The notes below the pieces were generated by a model that ran no database searches, was not told the origin of the DNA, and worked only from the letters and a program-made list of their open reading frames with translations. From Voacanga thouarsii (taxonomy: Eukaryota; Streptophyta; Magnoliopsida; Gentianales; Apocynaceae): DNA of 64,000 nt. This document shows, one piece after another, positions 45,444 to 58,214 of this stretch (its first letter is position 1; each line of letters starts with the position of its first letter). Position numbers and translations under genes: made by a program. The stretch covers positions 1,984,001 to 2,048,000 of the forward strand of contig JANUWF010000008.1 in assembly GCA_026120185.1 (NCBI GenBank). The letters run 5' to 3'.

Positions 45444-46180
45444 AAGTTTTACTATTTAAAATACCAAGTCAATTCACCAAACACACACATATAGGTAAGT
45501 ATACCTACTGTATAGCATAGATAACAATGTCAAGTAACAAAAAACCTTAGGGAACATGGAAATTACCCCTATTTCTTTTTTTTTTCTTATTTTTTAGCCA
45601 ATTAAATATATGAAGTACAATTAATTAACTATAATAGGAAACCTATCAAGTTCTCACACAAGGAAGAGTCACAAGTTCATTAAGCAATTAGAAAGAGATA
45701 AAAACCATGTAATAAAAGAAATTTCCCCATTAAACACCTAAAATCCATAAATTCTAACTATAGGCACCGGTGTGAATCAATATCAATCTCACTTTCTCTC
45801 GAGTTATAAGATTCCTATTCTCTAGTTTCAATTCATTGGTATCTCTATCTAATTAACCAAGTCTAAGAAGGCATTATTTACCACTCACAAAGCTAATTAC
45901 TCCAGAAGCCACACAATCCATATCTTTAGGTAATTTCAAGAGCTCATTAATTATTTAGTCCTGATCCACAATCTCTTTCTCGAGTAAATTAAAGATGGCA
46001 AATATTAAATTAGTCAAATAGGTGTTCAAAACCTTAACCCCATCGCTCAAATTCATTAAGAAGAACAATTAATTAGAAAAAAAATCAATTAAAGTCCACT
46101 TCAACCAACTGAACACAGTAGACACAAATAACTAAATGCCATAGAATAAAAATCATAGATCGAAGTAAAATACATTAACC
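45444..46180 (-). mobile_element. Ty3/gypsy LTR, copy B (5' part missing)
   Basis: Aligned to copy A from about 45527 to 46180, and extending further to its 3' end (- strand ...TTTTAAATAGTAAAACTT), which abuts TGGCCCCATTATCGGGG, the tRNA-Asp-type PBS. It is truncated at about 46180 against gag sequence of another element. Confidence 0.75.
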
Positions 46181-46360
46181 TATCCAGTACTCCCGATACG
46201 TCCCCACCAAACACCTCATCATCATTCTCAAACAACATTGCACCATCGGGGATACTATCCACCTCATCATCATCCTAATGGTGCGGCTCAATATCACCAT
46301 CAATTTTGTCAGAACCGCCACCCACCTCCTTATGTTGCGACGATGTCCTCTTGGGGATAG
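46181..46360 (-). pseudogene. Ty3/gypsy gag fragment, distal part
   Basis: Continuation, beyond the Copia solo LTR, of the frame at 47890-48180. It is acidic (IDGDIEPH, DEVDSIPDGAMLF, ENDDEVFGG on the - strand) and ends at the junction with LTR copy B. Confidence 0.55.
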
Positions 46361-47889
46361 TGTTAGAATTCGTGGACTCCTAAATGCATAAAACATCCAC
46401 GAATCCCTTTCGAGGATCCAAATAAACTATTAAGAAGATCGTAGGTTTGTAGAATTACCTCTATTTGGTGTAATCGATATCCTTCGATTCTGATTCTGTT
46501 ACTGTATGTATAACCCGAACGATCACCAGACAATGCAGTATGCGAACGTCCTCTATCGGATACACACCGCGAACTCACTTATTACCCGGGGAGTGCTATC
46601 GCCTAGGGTTTGAGAGTTTTTTTTTTTTTTTTCTGATCAATAAAGGCACGAATATTCTCAACAAAAATTGGCACATCCAAGAAGACGGCTAGGGTTTTCT
46701 TAAAACCCACTCCGAACCTCTTAGAGTCCAACCCTAATAATTTCTTATCGTATTTTAATTTAAATTCAAATTAAATTAAAACTGATATGATAAGATTCTG
46801 TCATTATCTCGATAATTTAACTAATTAATTTACCGAGTCAGATTCTTATAATTTGAATATCATCCAGATACATCGAATGTGGACATATTTTCAAATTCAT
46901 TGTATCTGGTAAATTTTCTAAATTCGATTAACTTAGACATACTTTCAGATTTATCGAATCTGGTCACCAGAAAAATAACCTAACAAGTTTACTTATTGTG
47001 TGACCCTATAGGTTCATTTAACACTGGCAGTGTGTCTATATCATATTTAAATGGCCCACAAGTTATAAGCGGTTTCTAACAAAATATTATAACTATCCAG
47101 GTTAAATGAAGGTCGGTGATCTCTTTGAACCAAACTATAATTTTATATGTAGTCCTTTTGTCACACGATATCCAGATTAAGCATAAGGCATGCATCATGT
47201 CATCCTTATTAAGCTGAATAAATTATTTCTTGATTTTATAGTAGACTGTTCAAACAAATGATATCAATATCTTAGATTGATATATTTGAGCACGGTCATA
47301 CGTTTTAACAGTCTAACTTATCAAAGGGCCCATGGATATCTTTCCCATAATTGAGAGGGATAAATTCCTTCACTATCAATCATATTCCTCTCATTGATTT
47401 ATTCTATATCCAACAGTAGTCTAATTTATTATCTGATTAAAGACAACTTTAGACAACGTCAAAATACAAAATTTATCAAGTAGGAAAATATGATGAATTT
47501 AGGTTGAAGGACTTTTAATATTATTATGGCTAGAAAGTACTTATGACATGTTCCATGACGTACTCTCACAGTGGGTCATGTCCAATACAATGTTCTCCAA
47601 CATTTATTTATGTTTTGACTTGATATCACAAATATCCATGACCAGTAAAACATAGCCATCCATTCACAAACATACTAATCTTAATTTATTATTGTTCCAA
47701 TAATAATAAATGATCAGGGACAAATTTAGAATAGTCATTGTATTCATTGTTGGATTTTACTATCAAGTCACGTACTTGATGACCACAAAACAAAATACAC
47801 TATTCATGGAAATGAAAGCCTCATATTATTATATAAAACATAACGACAATAGTATAAGAACAAATTGGCTCTAGGGCATATCCCCAACA
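46361..47889 (-). mobile_element. Copia solo LTR, 1529 bp
   Basis: On the - strand it starts TGTTGGGGATATGCCCTAGA at 47889 and ends CACGAATTCTAACA at 46361. It is flanked by GATAG (46356-46360) and GGTAG (47890-47894), a 5-bp duplication with one mismatch. There is no internal sequence. It split the gag frame of the surrounding Ty3/gypsy element. The opening is similar to the Copia 1 LTR (TGTTAGGATTATGCCCTAGA) but the bodies differ. Confidence 0.85.
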
Positions 47890-48180
47890 GGTAGGTGTCC
47901 TCTCCACACTCAGGTCTCGCGCAAATGGAGTAACGACGGGTACTGCCGGGTCAAACGAGCTCCCGATGAGATGGGGTGCATGACGGTAGCCAAGGTCAGG
48001 TCCTATCAAATGAAAATATCCTGGCATACCGGCTTGATAGATCGTCCTAATCTTTCTAGATTTCATCACACCCGAGCTCTCACCTATATCTTTCTTCCCT
48101 TCATCGCTGCTCTCGTCCATTGGGCGCTTGCTTTTTTCACTCCTATCTACCATACCTACACAATAAAATAGTTCCATCAA
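47890..48180 (-). pseudogene. Ty3/gypsy gag N-terminus
   Basis: The frame starts at 48180 or at the inner Met (MVDRSEKSKRPMDESSDEGK) and runs KDIGESSGVMKSRKIRTIYQ, then YFHLIGPDLGYRHAPHLIGS, before breaking at the Copia solo LTR. It follows the PBS at 48225 by about 45 bp, the expected place for gag. I do not recognise a specific gag family in this low-complexity N-terminus; assignment rests on context. Confidence 0.55.
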
Positions 48181-48211
48181 TTCTTATGACGGTACCACAG
48201 TTCTATAAAAC

Positions 48212-48225
48212 CTGACTCTGATACC
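48212..48225 (-). other. Primer binding site (initiator tRNA-Met type)
   Basis: The - strand reads CGGTATCAGAGTCAG three bases inside the LTR end at 48229; it is a near match to TGGTATCAGAGC. Confidence 0.75.
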
Positions 48226-48228
48226 GAT

Positions 48229-51200
48229 TGTATGACCCCTACTAAGATAACAACAGAAGCATATCAACACCGGGTGTCGCCCCTCCAGTTACCTAGATAA
48301 GTGGTCTTTCTAACGAAAACCAATGAATGAATATATATATATAAGGTCTAAACTCATACAATATCCCATACTGATAGCCACACATATACGTACGTCACAA
48401 AATCTCATACATTCCATCTCTAACTACAACAACAATAAAGTATATAGTAAAACAGAGAAATCGTCCAGACCTATACCGCTAACACTACGGTATCGTTCTT
48501 CTATCCGTAGGTCTGCTCAACTCCAGATACCACAAAAGGTAAGATAAAAGACACGTGTGAGTAAAAAATCACCCAGTGAGTCTTGTGTGTGCTAGCGCTT
48601 TAGTAAAGAAACAAAGTACATAAAACTTTCGTGGGGAAAGCATTTCGTTTGTTCACTGGAAATAATTCCAAAACTCCCTCAGAAAAAGTTTATTCAGAAC
48701 TTAATAGTTTTTGAAAAAAATGAATTTTACTTTCAAATTATTGCCCCAATTTTCAAATCACAGGCATTTCTCCAACAGAAGGTCGGTATGTATACAAAGC
48801 CCGTAATCTTTGCCTTCGGCACCACATATCATTATACTGAGACCGTAGCCTATGGTACACAACTCACACGTATCATTATACTTAGACCTCAGCCTATAGT
48901 ACTCAATTTGTGCGTTGTCGAAAAATAAGTACACCGCAACGTACTATAATCAACAAGTGCATCATAGCACACTAAATCTTTTACTTGCTACCATAAGCCA
49001 AGGGGTTCCAATCCTAACGCCAATCACCATTGACGTAGCAAGGGGTTGAACAACACCAGGTGTCTAGCCCAACCCGTGAACAACCCAAATCACAAAGTGC
49101 ACACAAGGCACAGTAATTGCCAAGCACTAGACGGCTAGCCAGGATGACTCATCTCAATGTTCTGTTTCCCCATTTAGAGTAAGACAATCCCTAGAATTAG
49201 GCCAAGTTACTAGGGTCATTTAACTCTAACGTAGGTTAGTATAAAGATCAAAGCCCATGCTGAGTACTCAACGTTACCAATACCAATCCCTTCTGACTGA
49301 TCAGGTCAGAGGGTTATCTAATTTAGTAGGATTTTTAAAACAAACATTTTTATGAAAAAATAACATTTTTTAGAATTTGATCCCACTGACTCGCAAGTCA
49401 GATCACAATTCCCATAGGCTCCACAGGGCCAATCAATTCATTCCATAGACACATTAGACCAATAAAATAATTTTCGGGATCAAAATGTCGTTTTTCAAAA
49501 GTCAATCACATCACAAGAGATCATTTTCCAAAATCATGTCAAAATAGGATAAAGAGTTTTATTCACACATCAAAATAAGTTTCCAAGAGTATTCGGGTCA
49601 TTTTCTCATACTTGATCACAAAAGTCATTTCCAATGGCATTCGGGTCATTTTATCCATACCCGATCCCAAAAGACTTTCTGAGGGTATTCGAGCCATCTT
49701 ACCCTTACCCAATTTGAAAAGTATTCACAAAAGTTCTAATAAGGATATTTCAGTCATTTATCGAATACCCGATTCCAAAGATTTTCATAAAACATTCCAA
49801 TAAGGATATTTGGATCATTTTCCAAATACCCGATTCTAAAAGGAACTTATTTCAAGAAATCCATAATTCTAATCTTAAAAGAGGATTAAATTCAAAGTTT
49901 CCAAACATGTTTCCATAAAATGTTTCAATAAGGGTATTCTAGTCAATTAATGAATTCCCGATTTCTAAGATTACCCTTTTTTGAAAATCCCAAGTATTTA
50001 ATCCAAAAGGACTAAATTCATAAATTCATACTTTAATGGTTTGTTAAAGTTTCCAAGCTAATCATAAAGTTCATTCAAGCCCAAAATAGCATAAAAAATA
50101 TCTTTGCTCAGATAAACCTTAAACATATTCAAAGATTTCTAAAACGGTATAAAACATAGCATTTAATGGAAAAATAAGGCACGCTAGCTTTCAAATAGTT
50201 TTAAAAATCAAAGGGACTCACCTCGTGTCCTAATTAACTCTTTCTGATCACAGCCATTCAACCACCGTTTCTACCATTTTCAACATTCCGTTGATCATTT
50301 ATCGATAAACCTACACCAAACATTATTTTTGAGTCAAATCGTGTTTGGTTGAAAAATAGCCAACGTCTAGCCGACATGCCCGACGGTTAGCCGATGACCA
50401 ACCAACTTTCGTTCATGTCGTTTTTCATCATTTATTCAATTCTTTCGTTTTCCTTTTTCCACATCTTTTCTCCCTTCATATACAAGGGATTAACTTCACA
50501 TTTCTCATTCATTTTTTTTTTCCAAAATCCTACAATTAAATCATCCCTAAACTCATCCATTTTCGGACTAATTTTCTAGAATTTCACTGCTTGACACATG
50601 ATTTTATTTTACACATAACTTTCAATCCACAACTCGGATTTAGCTCTATGATATACCAAAATGACCATAAGACTCTTAAATTAACCTTTTTTCTAATTTC
50701 TTGTTCTCATGACATAATACAGGGCAAAAACAACCCTAGTAGTTTTGCCTCAATTCTACTATTCATACTTTCCTTTATTTTCCTTTAGCCTTTAACACCT
50801 TGAGAACATTAATTTATTCAATTTTCCTTCAAATCACCTTTGATTCTGTGATTTCCATATTCCAATAGCTCACATGAGTAATGCTTTTTCAACGCAAATT
50901 CACTTCTTCTAACCAAAAGCTAGTATAATTCATTTTTTTCCAACTAAGAACTTCTATTTTCATTTTACTTTGATCATCATTTCATCAACCAAAAGGAATC
51001 CTTCAAACTACCATGAATATTCAATTTTTCCTGACACAAAATAATATCCATAAAGCTTCTTGGCAGCCGACACACAAACACACATAGAAAGTTCAACAAC
51101 AAAGTTTATAAACCCTAGCTTTTGATCTAAAATTAAGACATGAAAATCATGTTTTCATGTTAAAATTGATATCATAATAATAACCATTCACCCAACAACA

Positions 51201-52259
51201 ACTTTAATTCAAGAAAGGTAGGGTTTTACCTTGTATTTAGAGCTCTTTGGTGTGATTTGCTCCAAGAACCTCTCAAGAACTCACACACTACACCAAGAAC
51301 ACATACTAGCCTTTTTCTCTCTCTTGTTTAATTCCTTTTTCTCTTATTTTTCTTTCTTCATGGTTGCTGAAATTCAGGCTGTATAATAGCCTTTTCTCAC
51401 CGCCATTCATCATCAAATTTTGGAAAAGAGAATTTTAAATCAATTAGTTGTATTGTGGTTAATGTATAGGTGTGTTCCATTGAAAATTTTACGCACCAAC
51501 CACTTAATTTCCTCCTAAAAAATTTATCTTCATTTCTCTTGTATGGCTACTAGTTTTCTTGGCCAATTTCCAACCATTCAATCACCTTCTCATGGTCCAA
51601 GTATTGGCCAATCACATTTCACAAGACCTTAGTAAATGGGCCCACAAATAATGTGTTCCAATCACAAAATTTACACATCATTCTTTATTTATTTTATAAT
51701 CCTTTAATTTCATGTGTTTTGCATGAATTCTTCATGCAAACCTCTCTTAAATTGACACATGTTTATGACCACTAATCATAAAATGCCACACATCCAAATT
51801 TTCGATCGCATTTTCCATTTTTCCTCAAAAAATGACTAAAATTGGGTCCAAAATGGAAAAATATTTTACTTTACCATTTAACTCCAAAAATTCCACTAAA
51901 TCCATTGATTATACTTAAATTCTTCAATTCTTTCTCAGTTTGGTCAAAGTCGCGGTTAAAATGACGAAAATGCCCTCGATAAACTGAATAATGTAATTTT
52001 TGCCAAAACATGCGTTTCATCGCACTGATCAATTTCTCTTATCAGCGTACCCTTAAATTCTTATTTTATTAACAATAGTAGCCTTCCGAAGATTTAGGGT
52101 ATGGGTAGAACAAATCCAATAATTATATCCAGGTCTCGACAAAATATTATTATACCAAAATATTCATCTCATTACACTGATCATATTCCAGCTATTGATA
52201 AAAATTCTCACTCTATTACAAGTAGTAGCTAATCAAAGGTAAAAGTGTGGGGTATTACA
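48229..52259 (-). mobile_element. 5' LTR of a Ty3/gypsy element, 4031 bp
   Basis: On the - strand it starts TGTAATACCCCACACTTTTA at 52259 and ends TAGGGGTCATACA at 48229, followed by PBS and gag. The 4-kb length and TGTAATACCCC opening resemble Tekay/Del-type chromovirus LTRs, and thus the solo LTR at 4112, though the two are different families. A tandem minisatellite lies at 49585-49970. Short open frames inside are not conserved. Confidence 0.8.
49585..49970. repeat. Minisatellite inside the LTR, ~50-60-bp period
   Basis: ATTCGGGTCATTTT-type segments followed by ATACCCGATT recur at 49591, 49639, 49687, 49746, 49807 and 49936, with degenerate spacers. Confidence 0.75.
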
Positions 52260-54392
52260 CTTGAAGACGTTGCAATGCTTGATTTAATTTAGTTTCAATT
52301 CCTTTTTATTTTCCAATAGTTTATAATGAATTTTGAGGGTAACATAATTATTTTTACGCCTCCTTTTGACCAAAGTTTGAAACCTTAAAGTAATTTAGGA
52401 TTGGAGCTCCATATATACCATATTATAACATTATAAACACAGGTTAGAACTTTGGATATTTTGTGCTAAATCAAAGAGTCTCTCTTGAGAGCTTTGAGAG
52501 GTGATTCCTCTTTGGTATTTCCTATGATCATCGTGACCATTATTGGGGTCTAGTCCTTTCTCTTGAACCTAGTATATAAATTCTTCTGGATAGATCAATT
52601 GACTTGTTAAGTTGGGTCTTAGATTCTTGATAATCTAAGGTTCTTGTTAGGGGTTAAATTAGTTGCCTATATCTCTTTTTCAAAATATTCTTGATTTCTT
52701 AGTTGAACCAAGTGTTTTTGGTTGTAATTTGTATGTTTAATTCATTATTCTTAAGCTCTATGGTCTTTATCTTGTCCTAGAGTTCTAGTATTTTGAGTTA
52801 GGTATGTGTTTTCTTAATAAAAATAATTATTTGAGTCAGTCTTAAGTCTTTGTGTTTTTTTGAATTTTAGCCACAAAATTCACGTAAAAAATAAGCTCTA
52901 AGGAGCCTCACATCAAAGTTTGTATTAGAGCAAGGAGAGCTTTGATTCTTATCAAAGCTTGGTTTCAAGGAGAAAAGCTTCAAACTTAGTGAATCTTGTA
53001 ATTCAAATTTCATCTTTAAAAAAGGTAAGTTTACTTTGAGATTTCTTATGTTTTTCATGCTTAACTTGTGTTTGTTGATAGTATATCACTGGGGATTGAA
53101 AAATTCTTGGGTGTTGCTACAAATTTGTGCTAGATTTGCTTTAAAATACTACTATGTTTTAAGTTCTAAAAATTTCACTTAAAGTGTTTACTATTTTGCT
53201 TGAGTAAACTTGTGTCTTTGAATTGTGGTCCAATCTTTTATGAACACTTTCTTAAGTTGTTTAACTATTGAATTTAAGTATTTTTTAGGAATTACTTGTC
53301 CAATTGAGCTATCTTGGTTATTAAATTCTTACTCTTATTTATTAGAATTCTACGATCATCATATCTTATTCTTGGGTGCTATGTTCTTGAAATTCTTAAG
53401 TTTTTTTGAAATTATTCTTGCAAATTGAGTCTTGTTATTCCGTCTAGTGCTAAATTGAGGTTGTTGAACTCCTAAATTCATTGAGTCATCTTTGTTTAGC
53501 TTATTCCTTCTAACCTTGTTGCTTGTTGTTCAATTTCCATCTAAAACTCCTAGTTGGCCATCCTTGAATGGTTAGTAAACTTTTCAAGTTTAGAGTAGTT
53601 CCTAAGACACTAGGGAGGTTTCTATGAAAAGAACTTATTGATACATTTAAGTGAATTGAAAAATGTAAGAAGGTGAGCTTATTCTTGTAAAAGCCAAAGG
53701 AAAGTTAAATACAAGGACCGAGTGACAATTCTTGAGTGGATATATATAAGGGAGTGATTGTGAGGAATTATTTTCTACTTCTATCAAAATTTTCCAAGGA
53801 GAACCCTTGAAATTCTGAACATAATCTCTCAAAACTCATATGATATTCAAGCTACCTTTGAAACTTTCAAAGCAGTAATTAACACATGAGAAGGGACATT
53901 ATGGGATTGAAATCTATCTAAGGTGAAGCCCCACCAGACACCAAAAGAAGAGATAGCCCTAGAGTGAGAAACAAATACAAAGCTCCACCTCCATTATATG
54001 AGCACTAAAGGAAGAGTTGGGAAGAATATATTATGGGGCACTATCAAAAAAATTCCAATGAAAGAAAGAAGAATGAAGGGTTTTGAGGTTAGGTAAAGGA
54101 AGGCATGAGAACAAAAATTTAAGGGGTGTAAGGAAAGGGACCTATCTTGAAGAGACCACATACACCAATCCTATATTTCATCACTCACCAAGCAAAAAGA
54201 ATAGGTAACCAAGATAATTATCAAAGGCCACCACAAATATTAGAAAAGAAAAAGATAGTGAAGAAACGCATGAAGTTGGAAAGATCTTTCCATTGATTAG
54301 TGTTGCTACAAAGATTGAGAGTGAAAATGTTATTGAGAATGAGGAGAATTCACAAATGAGCAATATCTTTTACACCGATGTCTAGTTCAACA

Positions 54393-54740
54393 AAAGTCTT
54401 GTAGTGTAATCATAGATAGAGGAAGTTGCACCAATGTGATAAGTGTTACCTTAGTAGAAGACTTGGGATTAGAGACCATGGGACATCCTAAATCATACAA
54501 ACTCTATTGGTCAAGTGATTGTAGTGAAGTGAAGGTAAACATGCAGGTTAAAATTGAGTTTAATATGGGAACCTATAAAGATGTAGTGTTGTGTGATATA
54601 TATGTTCCCAATACAAATGGGGCATATTTTGTTAAGAATGCCTTAGATGTTTGATAAATATATGGTGCACAAGGGGAGGAAAAATAAATATACTTTGAAG
54701 AAAGATGGAAAGAAGTTTACTCTACTTCCATTATCTCCTA
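54393..54740 (+). pseudogene. Ty3/gypsy protease fragment
   Basis: The frame reads CSVIIDRGSCTNVISVTLVE, then DLGLETMGHPKSYKLYWSSD, CSEVKVNMQVKIEF, YKDVVLCDIYVPNTNGAYFV and, after a frame break at about 54650, a segment like HKGRKNKYTLKKDGKKFTLL. This matches the retropepsin-like domain of plant Ty3/gypsy pol (IDGGSCTNVAS ... HPxPYxLxW ... VLCDVVPM) and the following linker. The D-G-G of the active site is D-R-G here. No RT follows: after about 54760 the sequence is A-rich and non-coding. Confidence 0.82.
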
Positions 54741-54759
54741 CTTAAAGATCAAAACATCA

Positions 54760-56168
54760 TGCAAGAAGAAGACAACAACAGAAGAGAATTGAAAAAGAAA
54801 CAAAAATAAGAAAGAAAAGAATAAGAGCTTAAAGAGAAAAATGACGGAGGAAAATTGAGAGAAAATTCTTTGAACTTGAAAGATGAAAACAATAAAGGAG
54901 AAAAAAAAAAAAGACTAAAGATGAGGGGGAAAATAAGTTTTATATGGGAGAACATAAACTTTTATTTTTTTCTTCACAATAAAACTTATATAGGTATTAA
55001 TTCGAAGATGAATGCACCAAAAAAAAAAAAGGGGAAAGTGATAAGAATCTACCCAATCAAGAAGCCATAGCCAAAGAAGGGGGAAAGAGATCAAGTCATA
55101 TTCCATAGTGACTTAGAAAACTTCAAATGACAATGGAAATCAAAAGGTAATTTAAGCAAGCCAAGCTTTCAAAATAAGGACTACGAGGATTGTAAAAAAA
55201 TAGGTACCAAAAGGAGCTCAAAGTGTTCTCCAATTCATATGGAGGGTCAAAAGTACTCATTGAAAAGCAAAAAAAAAAGCATGGAGATTTAATTTGGAGT
55301 GCAGAAACAGATGATGTACAGTTTGAGTGCACGGACATGCATCAAGCTGTGCAATTTGCAGAATATCATATTATCCTTCCTTTTGCTTTAAAATTCTTCT
55401 TAACGCTTTTCTATAGAGTTACTTTTATGTATACTTATATATTGGGTATGACATAGACTAAGTCTAGTGAATTTGAGTTAACTTGTTTATGCTTTTATAA
55501 ATGTTATAAAGCATGTTTTCTTTGAGAATGGATGAGAACGTTGTGATGAAATATAAATAAGAAATTGTGATCTTCCAGCTTAACCTTAATCTAAGTTTTA
55601 GTAAATGGGATTGAGGTTAAACAAATTATAGAATAACAATGGTTATGTAAAAGCTCAACATTATTATTCATATATTTTTATAAACCAATTACATTACCTT
55701 ACAAAAGTGAGAAGCCAATACAGCAAGATGAAGTATAAATGCACTCACTTGAGGCTAAAGAGGGAGTAATCCCTTGTTTACTGCTTATAATCATAGTAGC
55801 GTGGAAGTTATAGAAAATTTCTAACTTATATGAATCACACTGTTTGTATTATTGACTCAAGAGGCATTGTGAACTATATTTTATTGGTATAAACTTGTTT
55901 AACTCAACTTTATTGGTCTTGGTTGTATCTAGCTTAATATACGAGTCTACATGGGGTTATCATGGTAGATAGGTGTTGTGATAAATTCTAAAGTAAGAGG
56001 GCAATAATGTCCCCACTATAATAACTATATTTGCATATATGTCAAATTATTCTTGTTAATTTGTCTAGAATACCATCTTAGAATGATATCTACTTTGTTG
56101 TGGAGCTTTTTGCCTATTGTGAATAGAAGTGATCTGCTTGAGAACAAGCAAAATCTTAAGTGTGGGAA
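54760..56168 (+). other. Purine/AT-rich remnant, no gene seen
   Basis: A-rich runs (54899-54912, 55019-55030, 55270-55280) and AT-rich sequence between the protease fragment and the PPT. No polymerase motif was recognised. This is probably the decayed 3' non-coding half of the gypsy element. Confidence 0.5.
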
Positions 56169-56380
56169 GTGATAAGTACTCATTCTTTCTATATTTTCTA
56201 TGCCATTTGTATTTGATTTATTGTGAATTTAGCTTAGATGACTAGTCACCCTACCTTTTTTACCTTGTTTATGTGTAGGAATTGGTAAAATGATCACTCG
56301 ATGAGAGGATCCTGAAGGTTTCACATAGCAAACAGACACATAGAAACAGTGAAAAACATAACAGTGGAAGAAACTTGTAC

Positions 56381-56525
56381 CTTTATGTTTTCTAAGAAAT
56401 GGTTGTATAGGTTGTGTAACCGATGAAGGTTGTCCAACTACTGGTGTTTGAATGATGGTTTCAGGAGATAGACCAGCAAGGCGTCTGCTTTTCTTGGGCA
56501 TCAATGCTTTTGCTTCCAATCTTTT
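56381..56525 (-). pseudogene. Exon-like host gene fragment (RRLAGLSPE motif)
   Basis: On the - strand an open segment begins just after an AG (TTTCAAAAG) and ends ...AAACATAAAG followed by GTACAAG, a plausible donor. It reads LEAKALMPKKSRRLAGLSPE, then TIIQTPVVGQPSSVTQPIQP and FLRKHK. Codon use and composition differ from the AT-rich surroundings. The (R)RLAGLxPE motif is reminiscent of plant methyl-CpG-binding-domain proteins, but this is a guess from a short motif. It may be a captured exon carried in or beside the Copia LTR. Confidence 0.35.
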
Positions 56526-56539
56526 GAAATATAACCAAT

Positions 56540-58214
56540 GCCTAAAGACTTAGTGAAAGCCAACTGGGAAAGAAATTGCCCTATGAAAATCTCTTCATAA
56601 TTTACTAGAGAGCAGTCCTAAGAGATATATTTCTCTGTTTCTGCATCTTCTAGAAAAATGATACCCAGAGAAAAAGAAAGCTTAGCCAGAGAGATAGACA
56701 TGTGAAGAGGCTTGCTAATTGTATATTTTTCCACTCTGTTCAACCATATCAGAACCCCGATAGCCTTAAATTATTTAAGATAGTATCAAACTCTATCATC
56801 TGATATCCTATCAAGCTATCATCCGAGAGTTCAAACAATTGAACCGGACCCATATATCTCAACCAACTACCAAACCAGTTAGCCCTAAGCTAAACAGATT
56901 CGAGCCTTAGCCTATTGGATCCTAGTCTAAGCTATTGGGCCAAATTAATTATTTAAACTAGGACTAATTAAATAGCCTCATAAATAACTAATTGTACAAC
57001 CCAAACAAACCAGTTTAATACTATAGTCTATTATAGTTTAGGCCCAGGTTAATTTTAATTATTCAATTCGGGCTCAAACCCTGAACAATTAATTAACCCA
57101 CTAAACTAATTAATTAATTCTCTCTTTGGGTCTATTATTTTATTTTAGCTTAATAATTAAACCAAGATATTTAAATAAAATAAAACCCACTTTATCAAGA
57201 CCAATTTATCTACCCAAATACATTAGGACTTATGGGCTATTCTAAGAACCAAAAGACACATTATCTTGATTACTAAAATGACCAAAATATCCTTACTATA
57301 CAAATAGTTGTATTTTGTATTTTAAATATTTTCTCATATCACAATAAGAAAATATTGACCCCAAAGACAATACTATGTTAGCAAAGTCTCCAACCTACAG
57401 GTGTTATGATAAATATACCCCTCTATGTAACGCCGTATATTTAAGAGAAAGAGTGTACTGATACCTCTCTAAATGACATCTACCATCCTTAGAACTCTAA
57501 TCCAATGATCCATGACTTCCTAGAATATTTTCACTTTCCAAGGGAGCTACCCAAAAGTAAACATCCAAGTTATGTTCCTCAGGGCCCTAGATTATTAGAT
57601 CATTCGAGCAATCTCAAGGGGCGATATAGCGTAAAAGCTATCCCATACGAGTTTGTCTTAACTAACTAGTCATATATACCTAACATACAAGTATATTGAT
57701 CTTATGATAGAACCTCAACTACAATATATCAAAGTATACGCATCCAACTCTGCCAGACTACCAACCTATACTCAAGCAGTAGGGTATAAATCCACATTAT
57801 AGTAGTTGTACTATGGGTTTCTACCATATAGTTCTTTTAAAAACCACTACTATAGGTCCAGTTCTACGTGTTCAAAATATGCTTATGTCATAGAGTAAGA
57901 GGACTACTCATTAACTAAAAGTAAGTCATTTCCCACCTGGAATTTACAATATAATAACCTTATAATGATGAGATTCCCATTATCATCATCTGATTAAGAA
58001 CAACTGTCTATATGTCAAGTAACCCATCATCCATACCTTATTGTAAAAGACTTCCATTCATATGGTTCACTAGCTTAAATACAATGGGTCTTTTCTAGCG
58101 AAATCGTGCATGAATTAAAATGTGAAAACATAAACAATTTATGAGAATAAATCTTTTATTAATTTAATCAAAATTACATTATAAATATAGTTTTAGTAGG
58201 CAAATATTCCAACA
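56540..58214 (-). mobile_element. 3' LTR of Copia 2 (left edge not resolved)
   Basis: On the - strand it starts TGTTGGAATATTTGCCTACT at 58214, directly after the PPT GCAATGAGAGAT. The inner LTR is AT-rich with no gene. The 3' end is not identified: it may lie at about 56530, or nearer 56300 if the exon-like fragment is part of the LTR. The 5' LTR lies beyond the window. Confidence 0.7.

Larger units (their letters stand above)
52260..56300 (+). mobile_element. Remnant of a Ty3/gypsy retrotransposon
   Basis: Order on the + strand: LTR-like sequence to about 52910; a PBS-like TTTGTATTAGAGCAAGG at about 52917; a decayed gag region; a protease at 54393-54740; a long A/G-rich stretch; and a PPT-like AAGTGTGGGAAG followed by TGATAAGTACTC at 56169, which should be the start of the 3' LTR (cut at about 56300). 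RT, RNase H and integrase are absent. Ends and duplications are not resolved. Confidence 0.65.

Noticed and set aside
47821..48180. A single 119-residue protein on the - strand
   Set aside because: Its last ~24 residues are the start of the Copia solo LTR (TGTTGGGGATATGCC); only the part right of 47890 is gag.
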